Positions 45,168-55,674 of a DNA stretch of 64,000 nt are shown piece by piece. How positions within the stretch are numbered: position 1 is the stretch's first letter; the number at the start of each line of letters is the position of its first letter. This stretch comes from Thelephora terrestris (lineage: Eukaryota > Basidiomycota > Agaricomycetes > Thelephorales > Thelephoraceae). Made by a program: the position numbers and the translations under genes. Under the pieces are notes generated by a model, which saw only the letters and a list, made by a program, of their open reading frames with translations, made no database searches and was not told where the DNA came from. Where the stretch lies: contig WIUZ02000011.1 in the NCBI GenBank assembly GCA_015956445.1, positions 1,265,501-1,329,500 on the forward strand, given 5' to 3'.

Positions 45168-46940
45168 ATGAATATCCTTCGACAAAATGCCTCAAGGTCA
45201 ACGAGGCTCTTCAAACACACCAAACGTGCGACGGTGAGGAGATCATCCGCGGTGGTCGGCCAGAGTTGTCCACCAAACAGAAGTGCCCCTCCATCGTTTC
45301 CGTGCGTCGATGCGCATGCCGCCCGTGAAGCGAGGCTCCAGCAAGGTTTCCAAGACGCGATCTCTGCCACACAACCGTCGTCTGCGTCATCCTCCTCCGG
45401 ACCGGAACCTCCGTACGCACGTCCGAGCCCAAGATCATGCAAAATTTACCACCACTCCGAACCGCTCGAGCTCGTGTACTCGGAGTCGCTGCGATCCTTC
45501 GATATCGCGTACGAGACGTGGGGCACTCTTTCGGCCAAGAAGGATAACGTGATCCTGTTGCACACCGGGTTGTCCGCTTCTTCGCATGCCGCCTCGACGG
45601 AAGCGAATCCTTCGGAAGGCTGGTGGGAGAAGTTCATTGGGCCTGGCAAAGCCCTGGACACGAACCAGTTCTATATCATCTGTACGAACGTCCTCGGAGG
45701 GTGCTACGGATCCACCGGCCCTTCTTCGTTCCGTCCGACCGACTCGAGTCCAGATGGTGCCCCTCAGGTGAGGGAACGATACGGGACGGGGTTCCCGGTG
45801 CTTTCGATATTCGATATGGTGCGCGCGCAGTTTAAGCTGCTGGACGGGTTAGGGATAGATGAGGTTTATGCGAGCGTGGGGAGTTCTATGGGGGCGATGC
45901 AGAGTTTGGCTGCCGGTTGGTTGTTTCCTGAGAGGGTCGGGAAGGTTGTGAGTATTAGCGGGACGGCGAGGAGCAGTCCGAGCGCGATCGCTATGAGGTT
46001 CGCGCAAAGGAGTGGTGGGTTCCCCGACGTTACACCGTTTTTTTTTCCCTTGAAAGATCTAATTCGAGGTTATATAGTGCTCATGGCCGATCCGAATTGG
46101 AATAAAGGATTCTATTATGACGGTCTTCCGCCTCATACCGGCATGAAACTCGCACGACGTAAGGCCTTTATTTTTGCACACTTTAGGTGTTTGCCCCAGC
46201 GCACTGAACGACCCCCTCCTGCCCCTAGAAATCGCCACCATCACTTACAGGTCTGGGCCAGAGTGGGACCTTCGATTTGGAAGAAAGTTGAGACCGTCGG
46301 GCGAACTCCCGGCACGGAACAGTCCAGCGTCTGGTCCTCGAATACCGGCTCTCTGTCCCGATTTCCTCATCGAGACCTATTTGGACCATCAAGGCGAACA
46401 GTTCTGTCTGAAATACGACGCGAATTCGTTGATTTATATTTCCAAAGCGATGGATCTGTTCGATATGACTCTTTCGTCGTTGGAGAGTCTTAATCTGACC
46501 CCGCGAGGGCCTCGGTCTGCGCCTCCCCCTGTCCCTCCGTCTCATGCGGCCTTGCCGTGTCCTGACCACTACCGATCGCAACTGTCTCATTCGAAGTCCC
46601 ACCCGCCGCCGAACAACCCTCCGGTTCACCTTCCTGATCTTGCGGAAGGTCTGAGACCGTTGTCCAGGACGCCGGTGTTGATCCTTGGCGTTCAGAGCGA
46701 TATTTTGTTCCCCGTTGAACAGCAGAGGGAAGTTGCGGACGCGTTGAGGATTACAGGTAACGATATGGTGAGCTACTTTGAGTTGGGAGGTGTCTGGGGG
46801 CACGATACGTTTTTGTGAGCCTCTTTTTTTTTTTTTTTTTTTTTGCCCTTGTTGGCGGTTGGGATTGACCCTCGGTTGTTTTTGTGTGTAGGCTGGATGT
46901 TATGAATGTGGGTGGGGCGATCAGAGGGTTCCTTTCGTAA
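45168..46940 (+). CDS. Serine O-acetyltransferase, mitochondrial type (CysA/Cys2; MetX family)
   Basis: Start at 45168, stop at 46938-46940, with introns near 46,016-46,076, 46,161-46,230 and 46,815-46,891. The N-terminus is a likely mitochondrial presequence ([20 protein letters not shown]). The alpha/beta-hydrolase core has '[11 protein letters not shown]', '[16 protein letters not shown]', '[17 protein letters not shown]', the nucleophile elbow '[10 protein letters not shown]' (catalytic Ser), 'VQSDILFP' (Asp) and 'GHDTFLLD' (His). The blocks '[19 protein letters not shown]' and '[16 protein letters not shown]' match fungal CysA/Cys2 serine O-acetyltransferases better than Met2 homoserine O-acetyltransferase. 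It would make O-acetylserine for cysteine synthesis in mitochondria. Homoserine acetylation, or succinyl transfer to serine, are alternatives. Confidence 0.85.
46824..46844 (+). repeat. Poly-T run of 21 inside the last intron of the CysA-type gene
   Basis: An uninterrupted run of 21 T lies 9 bases after the intron's GTGAGC donor. It is probably length-variable between strains by slippage. It is too near the donor to be the pyrimidine tract of the acceptor at about 46,891. Confidence 0.9.
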
Positions 46941-48612
46941 TTGCACTGTTTTGGTCTGTAGGTTCTGGGGGTTTAAACGTTGATACCCAGTGAGAATTTG
47001 ATCCGGCAGGAGCGAGACTGATCAAACCGATGCGAGCCCTAGACCGGGCTCGATCTGTGTTGAGGCGAGTCATAAGAATGACACAAACAACGCGTGCTCT
47101 CGTGCAGGTCGACAAGGAGCGCTCGGGAGCGCACATAAGTAACCCGACATCCGTCTGTAGCATAGGATAGATTCTAATAGATCTCAACATATTTGCGGCT
47201 CTACTGGCGTCGAGAGGGAGCGAGAAAACATCTATTCGCATCGATTCTAGTCGAGGGACAACAATTCTAATCTATTGTACGACAGGGTCATCCCTCCGCG
47301 TAATCCCACCCGCACCACAGCTGTCCCGGTTCAATGGTACCATTTCTGGTGGGCCGCAGGCCCGCACACGCACGCCTCCAGGACAGACGAGAGCCTCAGG
47401 TGGACTGACTCTCCCCAGAAGTTGAAACCTGTAGACTAGCGACGTAACATCAGCTGACCTGGTTCGCGTATTTCCGATGGGGATCGCGAGGTGAGATAAG
47501 ATAATGAAAAGAGGAAGGAAAACGGCTTACTTTCTTCATAGGAGCAGGGACGCCTTTCCAGAAAGCTTCGGAACCTTTGTCGTTAGCATTCGCTTTTTCC
47601 TTCTTCCGTCTCTATTTTCCTAGGTTGTGTATGGTTATCATTGTATTACAAAGAGACTCGGATGTGGTAAGGACCTACTTCAATGGAATCATCTTCTTAG
47701 GCCGTGGGCTTTTTGAGGAGATGACTTGCGAGAACGTTTACCGAAAGCTGTATTTTTGGGGGGTTAGATATTGACCGCGATGTCAGTGGAAAAATCCTCG
47801 GGCTTAGATATGTCGCCTGAAGGGATAGTCCGGGTTCAGTCAGAGGTCGATGGTTGGGCAGAGGACTGGAGGAGAGAAAAGGTTGTGGAGGGGTCCAGAG
47901 AAGAGGAGGGAGCAGTTTGAGAGCCTGTAGCATTATCAGGGACAGCAGGATATCGATTGCGGGAAACCCCGTTTGGGGGGTCGGGTTGGGGGGAGGCATT
48001 CAGGGAAATGGGTCGTATCGCGTGTGGGGTTGTTGGGGGCCTCAAAAGAAATTGACTTGAAGGAATTTTACATCGATCCATGCAAGGTACAACGACGTAG
48101 ACACACTGTTATTTACTCTGTCGAAGCTATGTTGAACTTGATATTTACGACGTGAACCCATTAAGATCACGCGATCTGGCCTGATCCAAGCCTGATCCCA
48201 GTCGCGCGGCCTAGATCTTTCTACGTGAAATAGATCCGGCTCGCCCAGTGTCATTCGGCCTCGCTTACGCTCGACCGAATTCTCACTGGGGTTGATACAC
48301 GATACATGAGAACCAGCCGATCTCCGTGAACATTTGGACCCGGAGCGTGAGGGAGTGTGTTTGAACCCCTGCCGGCGCGAGCCAAATAAACAACAACAAC
48401 ACGACCGCGAGAATCCTTCATTAAAGCGCACAATATTTCCACTGGAAGCGCCATAGCGACTGGAATAGAGCCGGTTTATGTCACCTTACAGGTAGGCGCT
48501 CATGTCTATCACCTCGCATTGGCTGAATTTCCACAGTTAACTTGTGAAATAAACCAAATTTGGAAGCATCTTAAGGCGCAGGATTCTCACCGGTGCAACC
48601 AACTTTGCGATC
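46941..48612. other. Intergenic, 1.7 kb, no gene recognised
   Basis: Minus-strand ORFs at 47,697-47,999 and 48,042-48,431 overlap others in different frames. The first has a hydrophobic stretch (FPAIDILLSLIMLQALKLLP) but no family resemblance. No tRNA fold could be drawn. The right end contains the promoter of the EVE-domain gene. Confidence 0.3.
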
Positions 48613-49821
48613 ATGTCACCGGCGCCTCGAACACCTTGCTGGTTGATGAAAGCAGAACCTGACTCTAGGGTCGTGAAAAACCAGGATGTCAAGGTCCGTG
48701 CTGCCGTTTCAAGAGTTTTGAATTCTCCGCGTGACCGGCGCCTGCAGTTTAGCGTCGACGATTTCGAGAGGGTGGGCATTACCCCTTGGGAGGGCGTGAG
48801 GAATCACGAGGCCAAGAACTTGATGATGCAGATGCGAATTGGTGATCGTGTGGGTGATTGGGGTTTCCTCCTGGTAGCTGTTTAAAGCTTTGGAAGTTAA
48901 CGGGGCTTGCGGGTTAGGTGTTGTTCTACCACTCGAACTGCAAGAACCCTGGCGTTGCGGCGTTTGCGGAGGTGAGTGACTGTTGAAGCTTGCTACACGA
49001 CCCATGAGATGCGGATGAGCTGAGGGGATCGTTGTAGGTTGTCAAGGAAGGGTATCCTGATTGTGACGATTGTCCCCTTCGATCAATGGAATGATCATCC
49101 TGACGTTCATTTCTTGTGCCTCCTTTTTAGATACAGCGTGGGACCAGTGAGCACATTCATCTCTATGCGGTCTGAGGGAGGTTGTCCGATGTATCTGACG
49201 AGCCAGGTCTCACCCATACTTTGATACCGTTGGTGTATTCATGAGCTCCAGCGTGCCCTACTCACCTTCAGAATCTTGCGGTTTCCTAGAAAACCAAGAA
49301 GGATTCTCCGACTTGGTATATGGTCGAGGTCGAGTTCAAGAGTCGCGCGAGCCATTTCGTCCCGCTGTCCGTGTTGAAGGGCATCCCAGCGGGAAACGTC
49401 CCGGAATATCTGACGACAGAGGACGTGGAAGCCATCAAAGGTCACAGTTTTCCCCGCTTGTGGTCCCAACAGACTTTTGTGTGTGGCCCCTATCGCTGAT
49501 TTTGCGCGTTTGTTGTGGCTTCGCATTTCAGGGATGGCGCTTATTAATCGAGGAAGGTTAAGTGTGCAACGCGTGGAGGAGGAGGCTTGGGACGCCGTCC
49601 GAAAGATGGCGGAAAGAGGGGGGTGGAGTGAAGAGCTAACGAAGAAGGCTAAGGGACGGAAGAAGCAGGCTGCTGCGGAGGGTGTTGAGGATGGTGCCGA
49701 ACCCTCTTCGAAGGAACCGGTCAAGCCAAAGAATAACCCCAGGAAGCGAAAGACACGATCAGCAGGAGAGGAAGATTCGGTTCCGGTGCGGCGTTCGACC
49801 AGGGCGAGAACAAAGGAGTAA
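48613..49821 (+). CDS. EVE-domain protein (thymocyte nuclear protein 1 type)
   Basis: Start at 48613. The joined exons read 'CWLMKAEPDSRVVKNQDVK', 'FSVDDFERVGITPWEGVRNH', 'EAKNLMMQMRIGDRVLFYHS', 'NCKNPGVAAFAEVVKEGYPD', 'YTAWDQSHPYFDT', 'SPTWYMVEVEFKSRASHFV' and 'MALINRGRLSVQRVEEEAW', the full EVE fold (PUA-like). The C-terminal tail is Lys/Arg-rich, like a nuclear localisation signal (NNPRKRKTRSAG; RRSTRARTKE). Eight exons are needed, including one of 16 nt at about 49,132-49,147. EVE domains bind modified bases (5-methylcytosine or 5-hydroxymethylcytosine in some members) or RNA. The fungal protein may be a nuclear reader of modified nucleic acid. Confidence 0.85.
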
Positions 49822-49911
49822 TATTGCGGACAGTATAGTTACGAGGATCGTTTGAGATCGTGATACATTTCGATCAATATTTGTACATTGGTACAGGGAT
49901 ATATATCTGGC

Positions 49912-50624
49912 CTATGAATATGCGGGCGGCAAGTCTGGTCCGCCACCTGTTGCTGTGGATGGACCTGGTACTGCTGAAGCAGGACCGTCGGTAGAGTATA
50001 CCGCTGAGGAAAACGTGAACATCCCGCGAGCTTCATGTATGTACTGAGCGACTCACGCAATCCGTCCTCTAATTCTAGATCTTGGTTTTTCATCGCTTCG
50101 ACTGCACGTTCCCTAGTCTTATCCAATGCAGCCGCAAATTCAAAGAGACGCCCAGAACAACGAACTTCGGCCTTGGTTCCATCCGTGAGACCACCTTCCG
50201 GTGAAGGCGAGATAGACATGGCGAGGAAGTTTGAACCAAGGAGGGGTTGTTGAAAGCTTGTGGATATCATTGAGGATAGTGGGACGGATAAGGACTCGAA
50301 GGGCGGAGCTGTTTTTCCCGTCTTCGAGACATCGGAGATGAAGATAACCTGTGGTGGCGGACAACACACAGGGATCAGCAAAGATCCATTGCGCACCATG
50401 AAGTAGTAGGGATACTACTCAACTCGTTGGTCCGTTAGCCACATCTTGCCGGTACTCTTCAATTTCTTGGTACCGCCTGAACCGCCAGAGGTCGTCGATC
50501 CTGAAGGTGGGCTATCAGGAATGACGAGGCTGAGCTCGACGCCCTCCATCACCCTGATATTCATCTCGAAAGGAAGAGGGACCGGGTTCCGCTCCTCGTT
50601 AATCATTGTCCAGTTGAGAGCCAT
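49912..50624 (-). CDS. WBP2-like protein with GRAM/PH fold and C-terminal PPxY
   Basis: The start at 50624 (MALNWTMINEERNPVPLPFE) is favoured over an upstream in-frame ATG because family members begin MALN. The first exon runs through 'VELSLVIPDSP' and a Ser/Gly loop to 'MWLTDQRV', joined by an intron to 'IFISDVSKTGKTAPPFESLS' and 'VPLSSMISTSFQQPLLGSNF'. This is the GRAM-like fold of WBP2. A helical segment follows. The last exon ends 'GGGPDLPPAYS', a PPxY motif that would bind WW domains such as those of Rsp5/Nedd4 ligases or other WW-domain proteins. About 200 residues. Membrane-trafficking or transcription co-activator roles are known for animal WBP2; none is established in fungi. Confidence 0.8.
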
Positions 50625-50880
50625 TGTGGGGGATATCGTGCGGGTGGTTCGGAGGGTAGGTTGTGTCGATTGGTATACGTATATCACCGCTCTTCCCCCG
50701 AGAATTGAGAATGTGGCTGAGGCGCGCTAATGCGGGTTTACGGCCCGGCTGCGGCACTTGACTTCCCGCACTTTCCGGCGGTTGTCAGACAAGTCTCAGC
50801 CCGCGGTTCTCTTTTGGCAACTGCACAATGGTCGAGGCGCGAAAGGCTACTCGTGGAACCTCCTTGTGAAGTAACGCATC

Positions 50881-53800
50881 ATGCTTTCGACACCACCGTT
50901 ACAACATCCAGTTCCGACTGTTCCCAGCGTAATGGACTTGCGCTTGGATAAACCAGCACCGGATCGTCAAGGGACTCCGTTCAAGAGCGCTCGCTTCCCC
51001 CGCGCTGCTACCAATGGAGGAGGGGCACTTGCGAGATCAGAAGACGGGGAAAGGTGTGCGGTTTCTGGGCGAGAATGTGAGTTTCCTTTTGGGCCTTTGT
51101 TGGCGATTTGTCGGGTGATGAAACCGTTGCGGCCCTCGAAAGCTCTCCGGATTTTGAAGGTGATCGAGCCCGAGCAAGGCGAGAAGAAGGAAACGGGACT
51201 AAGGGTTGAAGCTTCCCGTAACTTTTGGGAGGGGAGCGGTTTGAAGATCGATAGCTCTTCGACTGATGTGGTCTGGGGCCATGGGGGTGAGTCCTTCGAC
51301 TGAGCCCGGGCAAACCCTTTGTTGAACTTGAGGACAGCCTATTCCAACAAGATTTTGACGAGTGCCAAGAATGGCGAGATCATTACCTGGGATATCAACA
51401 AGAGCAGCCACGTTAAATATGGTATGCATCAAGGACTCTGCAAGTCTGAGCTTTCTCATTTGCGCCCATAGAACGACGAGCACGCGATCATACACGTGCG
51501 ATACATAGGATATCGTACTCGACTATCGTCCACCATTATTGCCTTTCAGGCTCCGCGGATGGTGACGTTCGGACTTGGGTAATTCATCGTTGTGATGGGC
51601 ATTGCAGAGATTCTAAGTGTGCATAGGACCTGAGGGATATGTCGAAATCCGTGCTCAAAATTCATCACCCCACAGGGGTCCGCACTCTCGCGTTCTCCCC
51701 CAGCCAGTCCCAACCGCTCAATGCTATTGTAGGTCTTGACAATGGTATCTTCGTTCTAATCTCTGCAAACAAATATTGAATGTATGACAGGCGGACTCTA
51801 TCGGTCAGCGCATCGTTTCTGCAACATTTCCGACCCTGTCTCTCGATTCTGACAATCGTGCACGATTAGCTGGGACCTGAGAATGGGTCCACGTGGTCAA
51901 CTCGATCGAATACCGGTGGCTCATTCAGGACCAATCCTCTCCTTGGATTGGTATACCCCACAGAGTGGAATCGACGGTTTACCGAGTGTGAGCTCAGAGA
52001 TGTGGGTGGCCACGGGCGGATTAGACCGTTGCGTCAAGGTCACTCGCTTCACCCCTAGTCTGAGGGTCGTGATTCATTGTTTATATGCCAGGTGTGGGAT
52101 TTCAACTCCAGCGCAGGTGGCGATGGCTCTCAATCACCCATATACAATCTCCACACTTCCTTTCCCGTCCGTCGTGTCCTTTGGCGACCTGGGTATGGTT
52201 GTGAACTCGCGGTTGTCTCGAACGTCGATGTTGGACCTGGCTCGTGGTCGGATGTTTCCGCTGTAGCGAGTAAGATGCCAAGTCCTCGGATAGCAGAAAA
52301 ACCGATACAAGGCGAACCACAACCGTTTTCAATCCTGTCCGAGCTCCAGAGCAACCTGAGCCCGAAGTTGCCGTTTGAGCAGATCTTTTCCCAGACTAGG
52401 AATGGCGTGGGCGACTCGCTTGAGATTTGGGATGTCAGGAGGCAGTATATCGCGAAGTGGCTGTTGAACAACTCTGCCGTTGAAGGCGGTGTGACAGGTC
52501 TGTAGTCGCCATGCACCTGAGTTTATAGGGAAGCTGATTGGCTATGGCAAGATATCACTTTCAAGGATTCACAGATGCTGTGGGCTCAGCATTCCTCAGG
52601 AGCGTTCTCGCAGTTTGATGTGAGAGATGCACGTGCGCCTCTGGATGCGATCCCCAGAGTGGCAGCCAGTTGGGAGGTCACTGGGTCTCTGGCCTTTGTT
52701 GCGGATAAACCATCGGCAACAGAGCTTCCTTACGATGACTAGTAAGTGATTTTTTCCTGTGCTGGAGAATTAAGTTTTACCAACGGTCACTTTATAGCCA
52801 AAATGGAACTTCAGAGGGGTCAGAACCAGCCCTATCGCCGAAAAGGCTTGGTGATCCAGCATACATCTCGAATTCTCAGAATATCGGATGCATTGCCTAC
52901 GAGCCTGCTTTTGAAGATTTAGAGACTTTTGAGAGACTGGCTCGCGGGTACAAGGTTGACGGGGAGAGTCGAACTGAAACGTGTAGGTTCAATGCTTCTG
53001 TGAGTCAGACCTCAACTTTCGTAAGCAGTGGAACGAATGACACCGGTTAAGGTCGCATATCATGCAGAGCAACTGGAAGCAGCGGAGATCTGGTTGCTTG
53101 TCGAATCCCTCCTCACCGATCTAGTACCGAGGCCGGAACCGGAGAAAGATTTTCATTCATACGCGCAATCATCACTCTCGCCACTCATGGGGATGGCTCT
53201 TCCTCATTCTGTATCCGCTCCCGCCGCCATCCCGGGTTTGGAGCGTGACCAATCCCCTGGCCCCGACCATAAACCCAAAGGTACAATGTCGGAGTTGGTA
53301 GTTTACCCTCATCGCAACAACACATTTCCCAGTCCCCGCCACCGTACCCATGCAGAGCTTACCGCAGCAAACACCCCTAATTCGTCGTCACCTTCGTCAC
53401 CACAGCGTCCGTCCCCCAGCCTCCCCCCTATCACCTTGGCTGGTACTCCTATCCCCGCTTCTGTTTTCGCGAGACGAGCTTCGGCCACCGGCTTGGTCCC
53501 CGGCATTAGTGGGAGTTACATTGGCCGACCAAGGACAGGCTCCTCGTATAGGAGGCCTTCCGTGTCCGCAAAGAGTGTCATGAGTATGGCCGAAACCCAG
53601 GCAGGTTTGCAGAGTGGTGGCGGCGCCCTCGGGACCAGCTACCGCAGCCCAGGCTTGAGACACATTGGAGACGGCGCTCTCAGCGATTCCGACTCCTCTG
53701 GGAACGAGGAGGACCACGAAGACGGGCTAGGTGGAGACGACGAACCGGAGACTACCCCGGACCCTGCGAATGATGAGGGCCTCGAAGCGGGCATAATCAG

Positions 53801-55483
53801 ACGCCCACACAATTCACCGTACCTATTTCCGCGGAACCCTCCTTCGTACCGCTCCCCATTGTCTAGGGTCGTGAAGCAACAGGGCTGGAAGTCAGACGAA
53901 GAGCCCGGGGATCATGTGTCGTCGTCGCCTGCCACCTCGGATTCGGACATGGATATCTCCGTGAGCCCCAAGAAGAGAGTGGTTTCAGCATCATCAGCTG
54001 GTGTTTCGTTCTATTCGACACACGCAACCAGGCCGCCTTTTGACAGGAAGAGGAGCAACACTCTCAATAATAGGGGCTCCACGGTGGCCAGTTTAGCGGC
54101 CAACTCGCGCACAAGTCCTAACGTCGGGCCTACGCCCGGAAGTGGCAATGGAGTCGGTGGACTAGGCGTTTCAAAGAAGACTATCTCAAAACAAGAGTCT
54201 CATAGCAGCATTCGCACTGTCGTTGCCGTTTCTGAGAACGCTACACCTACAAGAGAGGTCCCTGATCCGTATTCGTCGTATTCTCAAGGGGGTGGTGGCC
54301 CGAAACCGTCCGAAACTCCGCGGAAGGCGAGCAATGGGGAAATCACGAATGGGACCCTTGGTAGGCCCTTCGGCCATCAGAGGCAACTTTCGGAGGCGGC
54401 AATGAGCGAGCTTGTGTTGGACGATTATGATGGTTCAAGATCACAAAGTCGATCACAGATGGGTGGTCCGGGTTCCACGAAGCATATCCCGAGGCAAAGT
54501 GAGAATGTGATGACGAGGCAGAGAGAGGATATCAAGGAGGCAGAAAGGAGGTTTAGGGATTCTGGATGGGATGTAGTGAAGGAGCTGCTCGAGGTTTACG
54601 CTGAAGAGGTATGGTCTCTCGGAGTTCGGGCCCGCCGTTGCCAGGACTTATGTTCGACCTAGGGAGAGATTCAGATGTGTGCGATGCTGGCGATAATTGT
54701 CCCCAAGGAATTAGGAATTGCGCAATGGCGGGCGACCTTCTTCTTGGAATCCTATCTAGGTTGGTTCCCCTCACTCCGTTTCTACATGACTTTCACGTTT
54801 TCGCAGAGCTTCTTGCCAGGCTGCAGTTACATGTCCCAGCAGCTAGAATTCGGAAGCATGTAGAGTTGGACGAGATCAAGTCCAGTGCACTGGTGAGACG
54901 ATAGACAAGTCCCGTTGAAACGGCATGCTGAAACAAAATTTGCCCCTCGTAGCTTTCTACCACTATATATACCCAGTGTGGACGTTGCAGCAAGGCGATT
55001 ATCGTGCCAAGTGGGCAGCGGAGGGCTGATCAACCTGGCGGGGGATTTGGCTACTGCCTAAAATGTCGAACTAACATCGCTCGTTGCGCAATTTGGTGAG
55101 CCAGGCATCATGGTGGCACAATGCGGGAATTTTAACCGACCTGCCTTAGTCACTTGCCAGTGAGGGCACTGATGTTTCATTGCCCAGTGTGCATGCACGG
55201 CGGGCATCAGAAATGCTACAAGGAGTATTATTCGGCCCGAACGGTTGAGCCGCTCCCTGCCCCTACTCCACCACGGACACCGGTGCGGACCAGAGCGAGT
55301 TCCATGAGCGTTGTGGGTTTGGAGGGAGACCCCACTCCTTTCGGCTCCGAGATACGTGATGCATTAGTCAGCAGTCCCCCCCAGCCGCCGCCCTTGCGTG
55401 AGCAGTTGTCCGGACACCCATGTGCAGCTGGTTGTGGGCATTACTGCTGGGCATCTGCGCATGGTGGACAGGTAGTGTACTAG
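50881..55483 (+). CDS. RTC1: Wdr24 / Rtc1 (Sea2), SEACAT/GATOR2 subunit
   Basis: Start at 50881, stop at 55481-55483. The N-terminal WD40 propeller is seen in several exons: 'VVWGHG' with 'SNKILTSAKNGEIITWDINK', 'LSGSADGDVRTWDLRDM', 'SGPILSLDWYTPQSG', 'MWVATGGLDRCVKVWDF' and 'FPVRRVLWRPGYG'. A long Ser/Pro-rich disordered insert follows (about 53,130-54,540). The C-terminal part has 'IAQWRATFFLESYL' and 'ARLQLHVPAARIRKHVELD', then a zinc-binding RING-like end: 'YTQCGRCSKAI', 'GYCLKCRTNIARCAIC', 'FHCPVCMHGGHQKCY' and 'HPCAAGCGHYCWA'. This order is that of Wdr24. In the complex at the vacuole membrane it relays amino-acid supply to TORC1 by opposing SEACIT/GATOR1. The unusually long linker is the only odd feature. 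Confidence 0.9.
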
Positions 55484-55674
55484 AGATGAGGATTGTGATC
55501 GGGATCAAATGTAGTTGAGTGTGAGAATTGTTGGCCACACAACGTGTTTTCAAACCGCCATCGGGACGGCAGGGCGCGAAAGCGACCGTTTACTTGACTT
55601 CTACCCCTCCACTTCCGTCGACAAGGCGTCGTCGCGTCCTTTTTTATCGCTTCGACAACCTCAAACAACGGCTC

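Noticed and set aside
47697-48431. Two minus-strand ORFs with a hydrophobic stretch
   Set aside because: Pro-rich composition, overlap in different frames and no recognisable family.
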